Assembly (NCBI RefSeq): GCF_028198165.1
Contig: NZ_CP116339.1
Span: 3,417,001-3,481,000, forward strand
DNA from: Pseudoxanthomonas sp. JBR18
GTDB taxonomy: Bacteria; Pseudomonadota; Gammaproteobacteria; Xanthomonadales; Xanthomonadaceae
Length of the DNA: 64,000 nt
Direction: 5' to 3'
In this document: piece after piece, positions 1 to 7,423 of the stretch
How the letters are laid out: each line of letters opens with the position of its first letter
Position numbering within the stretch: position 1 is the first letter of the stretch
Made by a program: the position numbers and the translations under genes
The notes under the pieces: generated by a model
Told to the model about the DNA's origin: nothing
The model's input: only the letters and a program-made list of their open reading frames with translations
The model's database searches: none

Positions 1-21
1 CAATAGTCGGAGATAGCGATA

Positions 22-645
22 ATGAATAAGCTCAGGATAGCTTCCACTTCTCTCATAGTACTCATGGGCCTGTCATCTCACCCTGCCATTTCTGGGCAGG
101 CGCAGGTCAACAGCAAAGTCGACAACACAAAATGGGCAAGCGATGGAACCCGACAGGACCTGTTGAACAACTCAGAGAATTTCTTCTGGGGCAAGAAAGG
201 CAAGATTAATACTTCAAGCCAGATCCAATCCACTAGCAAGAACGCCAATATTAGCGCGTCAGATGACGTATCTCAGCAGTTCAAAAAAGTGTTCGCTGGC
301 GTACCTGGTGCCGAATATTCGGTATCGAACGGCCAGAGGATTTATAGCGGTTGCGAACCACACAATTGCGCAGCGAATAAAGCCTTTGCTGTGACAGACG
401 CGACCGGTGCCAACATCCTTGCCGCGGGATTTTTGGCAGTCAGGTGTGGCGAAACGAAAGAATCTGATGGCACAACCACCTCAGCCAACTATTGCGACAA
501 CTTACCGACGCTCACGATATTCTATCGTGACTCGAAGTCCAAAACATCGGCAACGTCGGTGGGCGCGCTCAAGTGGGCCAATAGCGTGATCTCGGCCGAT
601 CACCATTACACAAAATTCAAGATTGAAGAGAAATACGTTAACTAA
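22..645 (+). CDS. Secreted Ivy-like (lysozyme-inhibitor-like) protein
   Basis: A 207-residue protein with an N-terminal signal peptide (hydrophobic stretch about residues 8-22), so it should act in the periplasm. Residues 111-116 read CEPHNC. This closely matches the CKPHDC loop that Ivy-type inhibitors insert into the active site of C-type lysozymes, and the following strand pattern and later Cys pair fit a secreted disulfide-bonded fold. The region before residue 80 is low-complexity (Ser/Asn/Lys rich) and longer than in E. coli Ivy. It is the first gene of a three-gene AT-rich unit, 15 bases before the sulfotransferase gene. The genes upstream are outside the window. It could be a lysozyme inhibitor or an immunity protein against a peptidoglycan-degrading effector; the loop is seen, the role is inferred. 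Confidence 0.6.
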   Translation: MNKLRIASTSLIVLMGLSSHPAISGQAQVNSKVDNTKWASDGTRQDLLNNSENFFWGKKGKINTSSQIQSTSKNANISASDDVSQQFKKVFAGVPGAEYSVSNGQRIYSGCEPHNCAANKAFAVTDATGANILAAGFLAVRCGETKESDGTTTSANYCDNLPTLTIFYRDSKSKTSATSVGALKWANSVISADHHYTKFKIEEKYVN

Positions 646-660
646 AGATCAACTATACGC

Positions 661-1431
661 ATGTCATCGCATAAAAGCCATCTCGCCAACTTGTACTATG
701 ACGAGCAAATGGATTTGGGTGAGGCTACAAGAGCAGACAAGCGATATATGCTCGCAACAGTGCCACGCTCAGGGAGCACATACTGCGCACTAAGGATGTG
801 GCGTTCAGGTGCCCTGGGCGCGCCTATGGAGTATTTGAACTTTAGAGCATCGGGCCGGCTTTTGAAGCGACTTGGCTATGGAGGCGATATTGGTGGGACA
901 GACTTATCTTCTTATTGGGAGAAGGTCATGAGCTTGCGGACAACAGCGAACGGCGTTTTTGGATTCAAGATGTTCACGTCGAACTACGTTGATATCGCAA
1001 AGCGTGCCCCACTTTTTTTATCCACTTTGAAACCGAACTATGTCATTTATCTCACTAGGGAGGATGAGCTTGGTCAAGTAATTTCATATTCAAAAGCCAT
1101 TCGATCAAAAGTTTGGTTCGCAGATGTTCCCAATACGCCGATTGTCGAGTACGACTACGAGCACATCTGCTGGTGCATGCGCTTGATCAAACAGCAGAAG
1201 TTGGCATGGGAACGGGCATTTGCCGTGACAGGCGTCCTGCCGCTAAGAGTGACATACGAATCCTTCCTTTCGTCCGAGCAGAGCGTACTGAGCGCGATCA
1301 AGTCTTATCTCGATATTTCTAGGCGCCAGTTTAAAGCGATCAATATCCCGCTTATATCTCGCCAAGCCGATCATTCCTCCATCGATTGGCGTGAACAATT
1401 CATTAGGGATGCCAGGCTGCTAGGTTCCTAG
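661..1431 (+). CDS. Stf0-like sulfotransferase
   Basis: A 256-residue cytosolic protein with no signal peptide. Residues 35-40 read PRSGST, the 5'-phosphosulfate-binding loop of PAPS-dependent sulfotransferases. The Trp/Tyr-rich middle and a late VTYESFLS segment match the Stf0 family, whose founding mycobacterial member sulfates trehalose. Length is close to that family. It lies between the Ivy-like and Fic genes with 15 and 11 base gaps, so co-transcription is likely. The substrate cannot be told from sequence. Base composition is much more AT-rich than downstream genes, which suggests transfer. A different small-molecule or glycan sulfotransferase family is possible. Confidence 0.72.
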   Translation: MSSHKSHLANLYYDEQMDLGEATRADKRYMLATVPRSGSTYCALRMWRSGALGAPMEYLNFRASGRLLKRLGYGGDIGGTDLSSYWEKVMSLRTTANGVFGFKMFTSNYVDIAKRAPLFLSTLKPNYVIYLTREDELGQVISYSKAIRSKVWFADVPNTPIVEYDYEHICWCMRLIKQQKLAWERAFAVTGVLPLRVTYESFLSSEQSVLSAIKSYLDISRRQFKAINIPLISRQADHSSIDWREQFIRDARLLGS

Positions 1432-1442
1432 GGCTTCCGGAC

Positions 1443-2240
1443 ATGGACATCAAGGCCAAATTAATTGTGTTCCCCGCGATTGAAGCATTGCCACCTGAAG
1501 TATTGATTGAAGCTGACTTTTTAGAAGCACACTTCCGTAATGCCGACCATGCCTGCATGGAGCGCGCTGCTCATTGGGTGAGCTTAGACGCTCGACAGCG
1601 CATTGAAACAGGACTATTTTCGAAGGCGGAGCTCGCTCATCGACTATCTCCCTTCGTTGCATCCAACAAAACGGAATTCAAAGATGATTCTAGAACGCAA
1701 CTAGAATATTCGTTCTTGAACAGCAACGTATTTCCCAGAGCGGCGACCTTATCTGCCGATGTCCCTCTTGGGTTTATGGAATTCTGCCTGTGGTTGCGCG
1801 CAAGCCTAGGTGATCTTGAGGATGGCTTTCGAACTCGGTCAGTGACTACACTCCCGGACCGAATTGGCTCCAAGATCGTGTACCCGGACGCTGGTTCAAT
1901 TGCAGCCTCTCTTGAGGAAGTTGCCGCTACTTGGTCCAGAATCAACGAAGTCAGCGCGGGACTGGCAGCTGCCTATTGTCTTGTGGCGCTAATGACGGTG
2001 CACCCATTTCTTGACGGCAATGGGCGGTTGGCAAGGGTATTTTTCAACTGGCATCTGAATGACGCCAGGGTAAACAAAGTCTACCTGCCCATCTACGAGA
2101 CCAGCGCCATCTCCGATGGTGGCTATATTTTGAGGGTCAGGGAGGCTCAGTACCACAACAACTGGCTTCCTTTACTGCGGTATCTGAACCTGATCTCGGA
2201 AAGGTTCTTTTCGACAGAAAGGCAAGGTAGTCGGTCCTGA
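1443..2240 (+). CDS. Fic-domain protein (predicted AMPylase/nucleotidyltransferase)
   Basis: A 265-residue protein with a complete Fic signature, HPFLDGNGRLAR, at residues 187-198. The His is the catalytic base, and the Asp and final Arg position the metal and the nucleotide phosphates. Fic enzymes usually transfer AMP (or another phosphate-containing group) to protein hydroxyls. The N-terminal 100 residues are not recognised. No clear SxxxEG inhibitory helix and no separate antitoxin gene are seen next to it, so how it is restrained is unknown. It ends the three-gene AT-rich unit, just before an IS30 remnant. Target and secretion status are unknown. Confidence 0.8.
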   Translation: MDIKAKLIVFPAIEALPPEVLIEADFLEAHFRNADHACMERAAHWVSLDARQRIETGLFSKAELAHRLSPFVASNKTEFKDDSRTQLEYSFLNSNVFPRAATLSADVPLGFMEFCLWLRASLGDLEDGFRTRSVTTLPDRIGSKIVYPDAGSIAASLEEVAATWSRINEVSAGLAAAYCLVALMTVHPFLDGNGRLARVFFNWHLNDARVNKVYLPIYETSAISDGGYILRVREAQYHNNWLPLLRYLNLISERFFSTERQGSRS

Positions 2241-2250
2241 AGAACCCCGG

Positions 2251-2272
2251 CGGATTCAACCTTGAAGTGCAA
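2251..2272 (+). repeat. Left terminal inverted repeat of the IS30 remnant
   Basis: Contains TTGAAGTGCAA at 2262-2272, the exact reverse complement of 2750-2760. The transposase stop codon falls inside this repeat. Confidence 0.75.
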
Positions 2273-2643
2273 CGCGTTGGTGATTGAAGAAGACCTCGGC
2301 CGGGGTCAGATATTTCAATCGCTTCCGAGGCCGGTTGTTGAGCAGGTTTTCCACGCGCTGGATTTCATCCGGCTCGATCGCACTGAAGTCGCGCGAGCGC
2401 GGGAAGTATTGCCGAAGCAGCCCATTGAGATGCTCATTGCGCGCCCGCTGCCAGGGGGCGTGCGGGTCGGCCATGTACATCGCCGCACCCAACATCCGCT
2501 CGATGAAGGCGCCTTCGGCAAACTCGCTGCCACGATCACTGGTCAGGGTCTGGACCTGCTGCGCCAGCGGCACGTCCGCAAGGGCTCCAGCCCAGCCGTA
2601 GCAGGCCGCCGACCCGCTCGTTCATGGTCACCAGCACCCCGCC
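2256..2643 (-). pseudogene. IS30 transposase, C-terminal fragment with frameshift
   Basis: The open part (2573 down to 2256, 105 residues) contains LTSDRGSEFAEG, MADPHAPWQR and NEHLNGLLRQYFPRS, all diagnostic of the DDE catalytic half of IS30 transposases. Immediately upstream a second frame carries GVLVTMNERVGGLL, the preceding conserved segment, but it is out of frame and appears to have lost some residues. The N-terminal DNA-binding half is absent. It is not expected to encode an active enzyme. Confidence 0.8.
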
Positions 2644-2749
2644 GCTGACCCACCCCCGGAAAACCGGGACTCTAAAAAGCCCCGCTACTGAAGGCGGGGG
2701 GGACGTCGCAGCCAGCCTACGGCGCCTGGCCCACTTCGGTCATGGGAAA

Positions 2750-2771
2750 TTGCACTTCAAAGGTGAATCTG
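2750..2771 (-). repeat. Right terminal inverted repeat of the IS30 remnant
   Basis: Read on the minus strand it matches the left repeat at 19 of 22 positions. The C-tract begins at the very next base (2772). Confidence 0.75.
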
Positions 2772-2807
<36 letters not shown>

Positions 2808-2876
2808 GTTGGTTGGCGAAACATGGGGCAAACTGCACTTTCCTCATCTATCTCTGTGGCTAGTTACAGTCGCTGG

Positions 2877-2896
2877 ATTCCCGCCTTCGCGGGAAT
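2877..2896. repeat. Short palindromic repeat unit (8-base stem, CTTC loop)
   Basis: The sequence ATTCCCGC-CTTC-GCGGGAAT forms a perfect hairpin. This dispersed palindrome (gtcattcccgcgaaggcgggaat type) is familiar from intergenic regions of many proteobacteria, including Xanthomonas relatives. It lies 27 bases past the stop of the minus-strand LysR gene and could also act as its 3' hairpin. Confidence 0.6.
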
Positions 2897-2922
2897 GACG
2901 AACGGAGCGGGCGCTGGCGCTT

Positions 2923-3882
2923 TCAGCTGCTTCGCGTCTTTCTGACACCGATCTTCTTCGTTGGCTTCCCCACGAGGCGCCCCGGCAACCCCTGCAACGC
3001 CCCCACCATCTGCGCCAGTACCAACTGCGCCGCGCGGCTCGGCTGACGCCTGGGCGCGGTACACACCGCCAGCTGTAGCGGCCGCGCCTGCCAGCCATGC
3101 AGGGGGACGAAGGCGAGCTGGCCTTGTTCCACGTCATGCGCCACGTCGACCAGGCTCAGGATGCCGACGCCGCCGCCGTCGCGGATCAATGAGCGGATCA
3201 GGCGGGTGTCGTTGCAGGTGGTGACGCGGCGCGGGTCGACGCCGTGGCGGACGTACAGGCTGCGGGTGCGCTCCTCGATGACCAGCGGGGCGGCGGGCAC
3301 CAGCAGGCGTTCGTCCAGCAGGCGGCTCATGGCGATAGTGGTTTCGCGGGCCAAGGCGTGGCCGGGCGGCAGCACGGCGCCGACAGGGATGTCGATGGCC
3401 GCGCGAACCTCCAGGTTGCCGTGCTCCACCGGGTCGAGCAGCAGGCCGAAGTCGACCTCGGCCGCGGCGACCTGCTCGCTGGCGTAGCGGTTGCCCACCA
3501 CGCGCAGGTCGAAGGAGAAGCCGGGGTACTCGCGGGTCAGCTCGGCCAGCAGCTGGGGCACGAAGCCTTCGCTCAGGGCGTCGATCAGGGCGATGCTGAC
3601 GTGGCCGCGGCGCAGGCCGCGCAGGTCGCCCACGCGCTCCAGGGTGCGGGTGTGCTCCTTGCGCCAGCGGCGCAGGTCGCCCAGCAGCAGCTCGCCGGCG
3701 GCGGTGAGCTTCATGCCGGTGGGCAGGCGCTCGAACAGCTCCACCTCCAGCTGCTGCTCGGCGCCCTGGATCTGTCGGTGGATGGCCGAAGGCGAGACAT
3801 GCAGCACCTCGGCGGCCTTGCGCAGGTTGCCCAGGCGGGCGACCTCGATGAAGTAGCTGGCGAAGCGGGAGAAGGGCAGCAC
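2923..3882 (-). CDS. LysR-family regulator of the purine catabolic cluster (HpxR-like)
   Basis: About 319 residues: an N-terminal winged helix-turn-helix (SRFASYFIEVARLGNLRKAA followed by a VSPSAIHRQI recognition helix, roughly residues 5-50) and a LysR substrate-binding domain. The frame stays open far upstream without ATG. I chose the GTG at 3882 because it places the helix-turn-helix at the usual position; a TTG at 3909 is the alternative. The gene is divergent from the Rieske oxygenase gene, the classical arrangement for a LysR activator of the adjacent operon, so it probably responds to a purine or ureide intermediate. Assignment as HpxR is from context. Confidence 0.78.
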   Translation of the reverse strand: MLPFSRFASYFIEVARLGNLRKAAEVLHVSPSAIHRQIQGAEQQLEVELFERLPTGMKLTAAGELLLGDLRRWRKEHTRTLERVGDLRGLRRGHVSIALIDALSEGFVPQLLAELTREYPGFSFDLRVVGNRYASEQVAAAEVDFGLLLDPVEHGNLEVRAAIDIPVGAVLPPGHALARETTIAMSRLLDERLLVPAAPLVIEERTRSLYVRHGVDPRRVTTCNDTRLIRSLIRDGGGVGILSLVDVAHDVEQGQLAFVPLHGWQARPLQLAVCTAPRRQPSRAAQLVLAQMVGALQGLPGRLVGKPTKKIGVRKTRSS

Positions 3883-4008
3883 GGGGTTGGCCTGTTCTGT
3901 TTTTTGCAACGCATGATTGAAAAATCTTGAATGGACTGCAACAAGCGCCGCGTCGCAAGGTAGGGCCGCAACCCCGCACTCCCGCGTTTTTCGCCAGGTC
4001 GCCGCGCC
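3883..4008. promoter_or_regulatory. Divergent regulatory region between the LysR gene and the hpx-like operon
   Basis: The only sizeable non-coding segment in the cluster, so it must hold both divergent promoters. An AT-rich, partly symmetrical stretch at 3916-3932 (ATTGAA...TTGAAT, with T-N11-A spacing possible) is the best candidate LysR-binding site. No strong -35/-10 pair could be assigned by eye. Confidence 0.4.
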
Positions 4009-5064
4009 ATGTCCGCCGTTCCCCATCCCGCCAATCCGCACAGCCCGTTGCCGCCGGGCAGCACCTTCACGCCAGGCGACTGGCAGCTGCTGGCCCGCCA
4101 GTGGCACCCGGTGGCCAACGCCAGCAAGATCACTGGCGCGCCGTCCAAGGCCACGCTGCTGGACGAGGCGCTGGTGGTGTACCGGGTCAAGGGCGAGGTG
4201 GTGGTGGCGCGCGATGTGTGCCCGCACCGCGGCGTGCCGCTGAGCATGGGCAGTCACGACGAAGAAGGCGTGGTGTGCCCGTACCATGGCCTGCGTTTTG
4301 GCGCGGGCGGGCGCTGCAACCGCATTCCCTCCAGCCCCAATCAGGCGATCCCGGCCAAGTTGAACCTGGCCACGTATCCGGCGGTGGAGCGCTACGGCCT
4401 GGTCTGGGTGTGCCTGGCGCCAGACGCCGACAGCCCGGCGCCGTTGCCGGTGATGCCGCACTGGGACGATGCCGGCTTCCAGCAGATCAACTGCCCGGGC
4501 TTCGACATCAACGGCTTTGCCGGCCGCCAGGTGGAAGGCTTCCTGGATGTGGCGCACTTCGCCTGGATCCACACCGACACCTTCGCCGATCCGGACAACC
4601 AATTGGTGCCCGATTACACCACGGTGGAGACCGAGCACGGCTTCCGCGCCGACTACATCAGCAGCGTGAGCAACTACAGCGAAGGTTTCCGCCACCTGGC
4701 GCCGGCCGACTTCGCCTGGCTGCGGCGGTTCGAGACGCACCTGCCGTTCACCGCCTCGCTGACCATCCATTTCCCGGGCGAGCAGCGGCTGGTGATCCTC
4801 AACTGCGCCTCGCCGGTGTCGGCGCGCAAGACACGGCTGTTCGTGCCGATCGCGCGCAACTTCAACCTGGAGCAGCCGGTGGAAGAGGTGCACGCGTTCA
4901 ACCTGTGCATCTTCGAGGAGGATCGGGCGATGGTGGAGTTGCAGCGGCCCGAGCGCCTGCCGCTGGACATGGCGCTGGAAGCGCACATCCCCGCCGACCG
5001 CAGTTCCATCGCCTACCGTCGCGGCCTGAAGAAGATGGGCTTCGGCGAGTTCTTCCTGGTCTGA
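4009..5064 (+). CDS. hpxD: Rieske non-heme iron oxygenase, HpxD-like (hypoxanthine oxidation)
   Basis: 351 residues. The Rieske [2Fe-2S] ligands are C71-x-H73 and C90-x2-H93. The mononuclear iron site is D180-x2-H183-x4-H188. Architecture and length match VanA/HpxD-type single-component oxygenases. In Klebsiella, HpxD works with reductase HpxE to oxidise hypoxanthine. Here the reductase gene overlaps by one base, and the neighbours handle urate, allantoate and oxalurate, which supports HpxD rather than a vanillate demethylase. It is the first gene of the operon, opposite the LysR gene. The sequence alone cannot prove the substrate. Confidence 0.78.
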   Translation: MSAVPHPANPHSPLPPGSTFTPGDWQLLARQWHPVANASKITGAPSKATLLDEALVVYRVKGEVVVARDVCPHRGVPLSMGSHDEEGVVCPYHGLRFGAGGRCNRIPSSPNQAIPAKLNLATYPAVERYGLVWVCLAPDADSPAPLPVMPHWDDAGFQQINCPGFDINGFAGRQVEGFLDVAHFAWIHTDTFADPDNQLVPDYTTVETEHGFRADYISSVSNYSEGFRHLAPADFAWLRRFETHLPFTASLTIHFPGEQRLVILNCASPVSARKTRLFVPIARNFNLEQPVEEVHAFNLCIFEEDRAMVELQRPERLPLDMALEAHIPADRSSIAYRRGLKKMGFGEFFLV

Positions 5065-6038
5065 TGGCGATGGAGGCGCTGGAGGTCGTGATCGACGCCA
5101 TGAGCCGCCAGGGCGCGGGCAACGTGGCGGTGGAACTGATGCGCGCCGATGGCGCGGCGCTGCCGGCGTTCGAGGCCGGCGCGCACGTGGACGTGCATCT
5201 GCCGGGCGGATTGATCCGCCAGTATTCGATCGCCAGCCCGCCAGCCGACCGCTCGCGCTACGTGTTGTGCGTGCGCCGGGAGCCGGCCTCGCGCGGGGGT
5301 TCGGCCAGCGTGCACGAGCGCCTGCGCGTGGGCCAGGCGCTGACCATTTCCACACCGCGCAACCTGTTCGCGCTGATGCCCGGCGGCCACCACGTGCTGG
5401 TGGCCGGCGGCATCGGCATCACCCCGCTGCTGGCGATGGCCCACCAGCTGCTGGCGGGCGGGGCATCCTTCGAACTGCATTACTACGTGCGCAGCCGACA
5501 GGAGATCGCCTTCCTGCGCCAGCTGCAGGGCGAGCTGGGCGATCGCGTGCACCTGCACAGCGCCGAGGAAGGCCGCGACGCGCGCCAGGTGCTGCCCGGG
5601 GCGCTGGACGGGGCAGGGAACGACCATCAGCTCTACCTGTGCGGGCCGGCGGCCTTCATGGACCACATCACCGCCGCCGCGCAGGCGCGGGGGTGGGACG
5701 CGTCGCGCATCCACAGCGAGGCCTTCGCCCCAGTGGTGCCGGTGCCGTCGGCCGATGCGGCCGCGCAGGATGCGGCGTTCGAGGTGCAGCTGGCGTCCTC
5801 CGGGCAGGTTTACTGCGTGCCGGCCGATCGCACCATCGCCCAGGTGCTGGGGGAGGCCGGTGTGCCGCTGAGCCTGTCGTGCGAGATGGGGATCTGCGGC
5901 GCCTGCCTGACCGACGTGGTCGAAGGCATGCCGGACCATCGCGACTCGGTGCAGAGCGAGACGGAGAAGGCGGGCAACCGCCAGATCACCGTGTGCTGCT
6001 CGCGCAGCCGCAGCCCGCGTCTTACATTGGCCCTGTGA
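5064..6038 (+). CDS. hpxE: Oxygenase reductase, HpxE-like (FMN/NAD domain plus C-terminal [2Fe-2S])
   Basis: 324 residues. An N-terminal flavin-binding barrel carries RQYSIASPP, an NAD-binding domain carries VAGGIGITPLLAM and YLCGPAAFM, and the C-terminal plant-type ferredoxin domain has CEMGICGACL plus a late Cys. This is the VanB/HpxE-type phthalate dioxygenase reductase layout. The start ATG overlaps the hpxD stop (TGATG), indicating translational coupling with its oxygenase partner. It should pass NAD(P)H electrons to the Rieske centre. Confidence 0.82.
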   Translation: MAMEALEVVIDAMSRQGAGNVAVELMRADGAALPAFEAGAHVDVHLPGGLIRQYSIASPPADRSRYVLCVRREPASRGGSASVHERLRVGQALTISTPRNLFALMPGGHHVLVAGGIGITPLLAMAHQLLAGGASFELHYYVRSRQEIAFLRQLQGELGDRVHLHSAEEGRDARQVLPGALDGAGNDHQLYLCGPAAFMDHITAAAQARGWDASRIHSEAFAPVVPVPSADAAAQDAAFEVQLASSGQVYCVPADRTIAQVLGEAGVPLSLSCEMGICGACLTDVVEGMPDHRDSVQSETEKAGNRQITVCCSRSRSPRLTLAL

Positions 6039-6040
6039 AC

Positions 6041-7423
6041 ATGACAGACCCTTCGACGCGCCCCGGCGTGTCCCAGAACCTTGAATTGCTGGCCGGCTAC
6101 GTGGACGCGCTGGCCAGCTTTGATTTCTCACCGGTGCCGGCGGCGGGCGATGTGGCCGCCGACCAGCGCGTGGAGTTGCCCGGGCTGGTCGCCACGCTGC
6201 ACGCGCGCAACCCGGAACTGGTGGCCTTTACCCGCATCTTCGAGGCCGGCAGTACCTCCAATGCGAGTACCGAGGCGCCGCTGGCCGGCGTGCCGTTCGC
6301 GGTCAAGGACCTGTTCGACGTGGCCCGTCTGACCACCACCGCCGGCGCGGCGATGCGGATCGACGCGGCGCCTGCCACGCGCGATGCCGAAGTCGTGCGC
6401 CGACTCAAGCAGGCCGGCGCGGTGCTGGTGGGCACGACCAACATGGACGAATTCGCCTATGGCTTCGCCACGGTCAACGCGCACTTCGGCACCACGCGCA
6501 ATCCGCATGATGTGCAGCGGCTGGCGGGTGGCTCGTCGGGTGGTTCTGCGGCGGCAGTGGCAGCGGGGCTGGTGCCGTTCGCGCTGGGCTCGGACACCAA
6601 CGGCTCGATCCGCGTGCCGGCCGCGCTGTGTGGCGTCTATGGCTTGCGCAGCACGCATGGGCAGGTGCCGCTGGAGGGGGTGTTTCCGTTCGTGGATGCG
6701 CTGGACGTGGCCGGGCCATTCGCGCGCTCGCTGGACGTGCTGCAGACCGTGCATGAAGTGATGGCCGAGGCGGCGCTGGCGCCGGTCGAGGTGGCGGGCC
6801 TGCGCATCGCGCGGCTGGGCGGTTGGTTCGACGCGAACCTGGATCCGGACCTGCGTGCCGGGCTGGATGCCATCGCGGCGGCGTTGAATGTTCAGGACAC
6901 GCTCGAACTGCCAGAGGCGAGGCACTCACGCATGGCGGCCTTCGTCATGACCGCGATCGAGGGCGCGTGGCTGCATCGACAGGCGCTGCAGGATCATCCG
7001 GATGGCTTCGATCCGGCCGTGCGTGACCGGCTGCTGGCGGGAATGTTGCAGCCCGCCCCGGTGCTGGCGCAGGTCCAGCACTTCGCGGCGTGGTTCCGCG
7101 CGGCGATGGCGCGGCTGTGGGACCAGGTGGATGTGCTGATCGCCCCGGCCGTGCCCTGCGTGGCGCCACGCATCGACCAGGCCACCATCGAGATCGACGG
7201 CCAGCCGGTGTCGGCACGCGCGAACCTGGGCATCTTCACCCAGCCGCTGGGCCTGGCCGGATGCCCGGTGCTGGCCGCGCCGCTGTGGCGCCCCGGGCAG
7301 CTGCCGCTGGGCGTGCAGCTGATTGCCGCGCCCGGGTGCGAGGACCGGCTGTTCGCCGTGGCCCGCACGCTGGAGGCCCGCGGCCTCACCGGCGTGCATG
7401 CCCCGGCCGGAGGGATCGCCTGA
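6041..7423 (+). CDS. hpxY: Amidase-signature hydrolase, AtzE/HpxY-like (oxalurate hydrolysis)
   Basis: 460 residues with the amidase-signature triad: Lys89 in VKDLFDV, a cis-Ser in GGSSGGSAAA (about 165-166) and the Ser189 nucleophile in DTNGSIRVPA. In the Klebsiella hpxWXYZ genes an AtzE-family amidase (HpxY) acts on oxalurate. The HpxW-like and HpxZ-like genes in the same operon support that role. Klebsiella also has a small HpxX (AtzG-like) protein; no separate gene of that kind is visible here. The start is 2 bases after the hpxE stop, and the stop overlaps the next ATG (TGATG). Confidence 0.75.
   Translation: MTDPSTRPGVSQNLELLAGYVDALASFDFSPVPAAGDVAADQRVELPGLVATLHARNPELVAFTRIFEAGSTSNASTEAPLAGVPFAVKDLFDVARLTTTAGAAMRIDAAPATRDAEVVRRLKQAGAVLVGTTNMDEFAYGFATVNAHFGTTRNPHDVQRLAGGSSGGSAAAVAAGLVPFALGSDTNGSIRVPAALCGVYGLRSTHGQVPLEGVFPFVDALDVAGPFARSLDVLQTVHEVMAEAALAPVEVAGLRIARLGGWFDANLDPDLRAGLDAIAAALNVQDTLELPEARHSRMAAFVMTAIEGAWLHRQALQDHPDGFDPAVRDRLLAGMLQPAPVLAQVQHFAAWFRAAMARLWDQVDVLIAPAVPCVAPRIDQATIEIDGQPVSARANLGIFTQPLGLAGCPVLAAPLWRPGQLPLGVQLIAAPGCEDRLFAVARTLEARGLTGVHAPAGGIA

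Larger units (their letters stand above)
2251..2771 (-). mobile_element. IS30-family insertion sequence remnant (about 0.5 kb, internally deleted)
   Basis: The element is bounded by imperfect 22-base inverted repeats at 2251-2272 and 2750-2771, with 19 of 22 positions matching and a perfect 11-base core TTGAAGTGCAA. Between them lies only the C-terminal part of an IS30-type transposase on the minus strand. Full IS30 elements are about 1.0-1.2 kb, so about half is missing, including the helix-turn-helix and the first catalytic residue. Because both ends survive, it could still be moved by a full-length relative elsewhere in the genome. Confidence 0.75.

Noticed and set aside
1443..2240. Fic/antitoxin (type II toxin-antitoxin) pair
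   Set aside because: No small antitoxin-like gene precedes or follows the Fic gene, and the upstream partner is a sulfotransferase.
2251..2771. Functional IS30 insertion sequence
   Set aside because: The transposase lacks its N-terminal half and is frameshifted, so the element is recorded as a remnant.
2923..5355. 810-residue minus-strand open frame
   Set aside because: Only the last 319 codons resemble a protein (LysR). The rest is antisense to the well-supported hpxD/hpxE genes and is His/Arg/Gln-rich noise typical of GC-rich shadows.
4009..6038. Vanillate O-demethylase (VanAB)
   Set aside because: The fold is the same, but every neighbour belongs to purine or ureide catabolism and no aromatic-degradation gene is near, so HpxDE is favoured.
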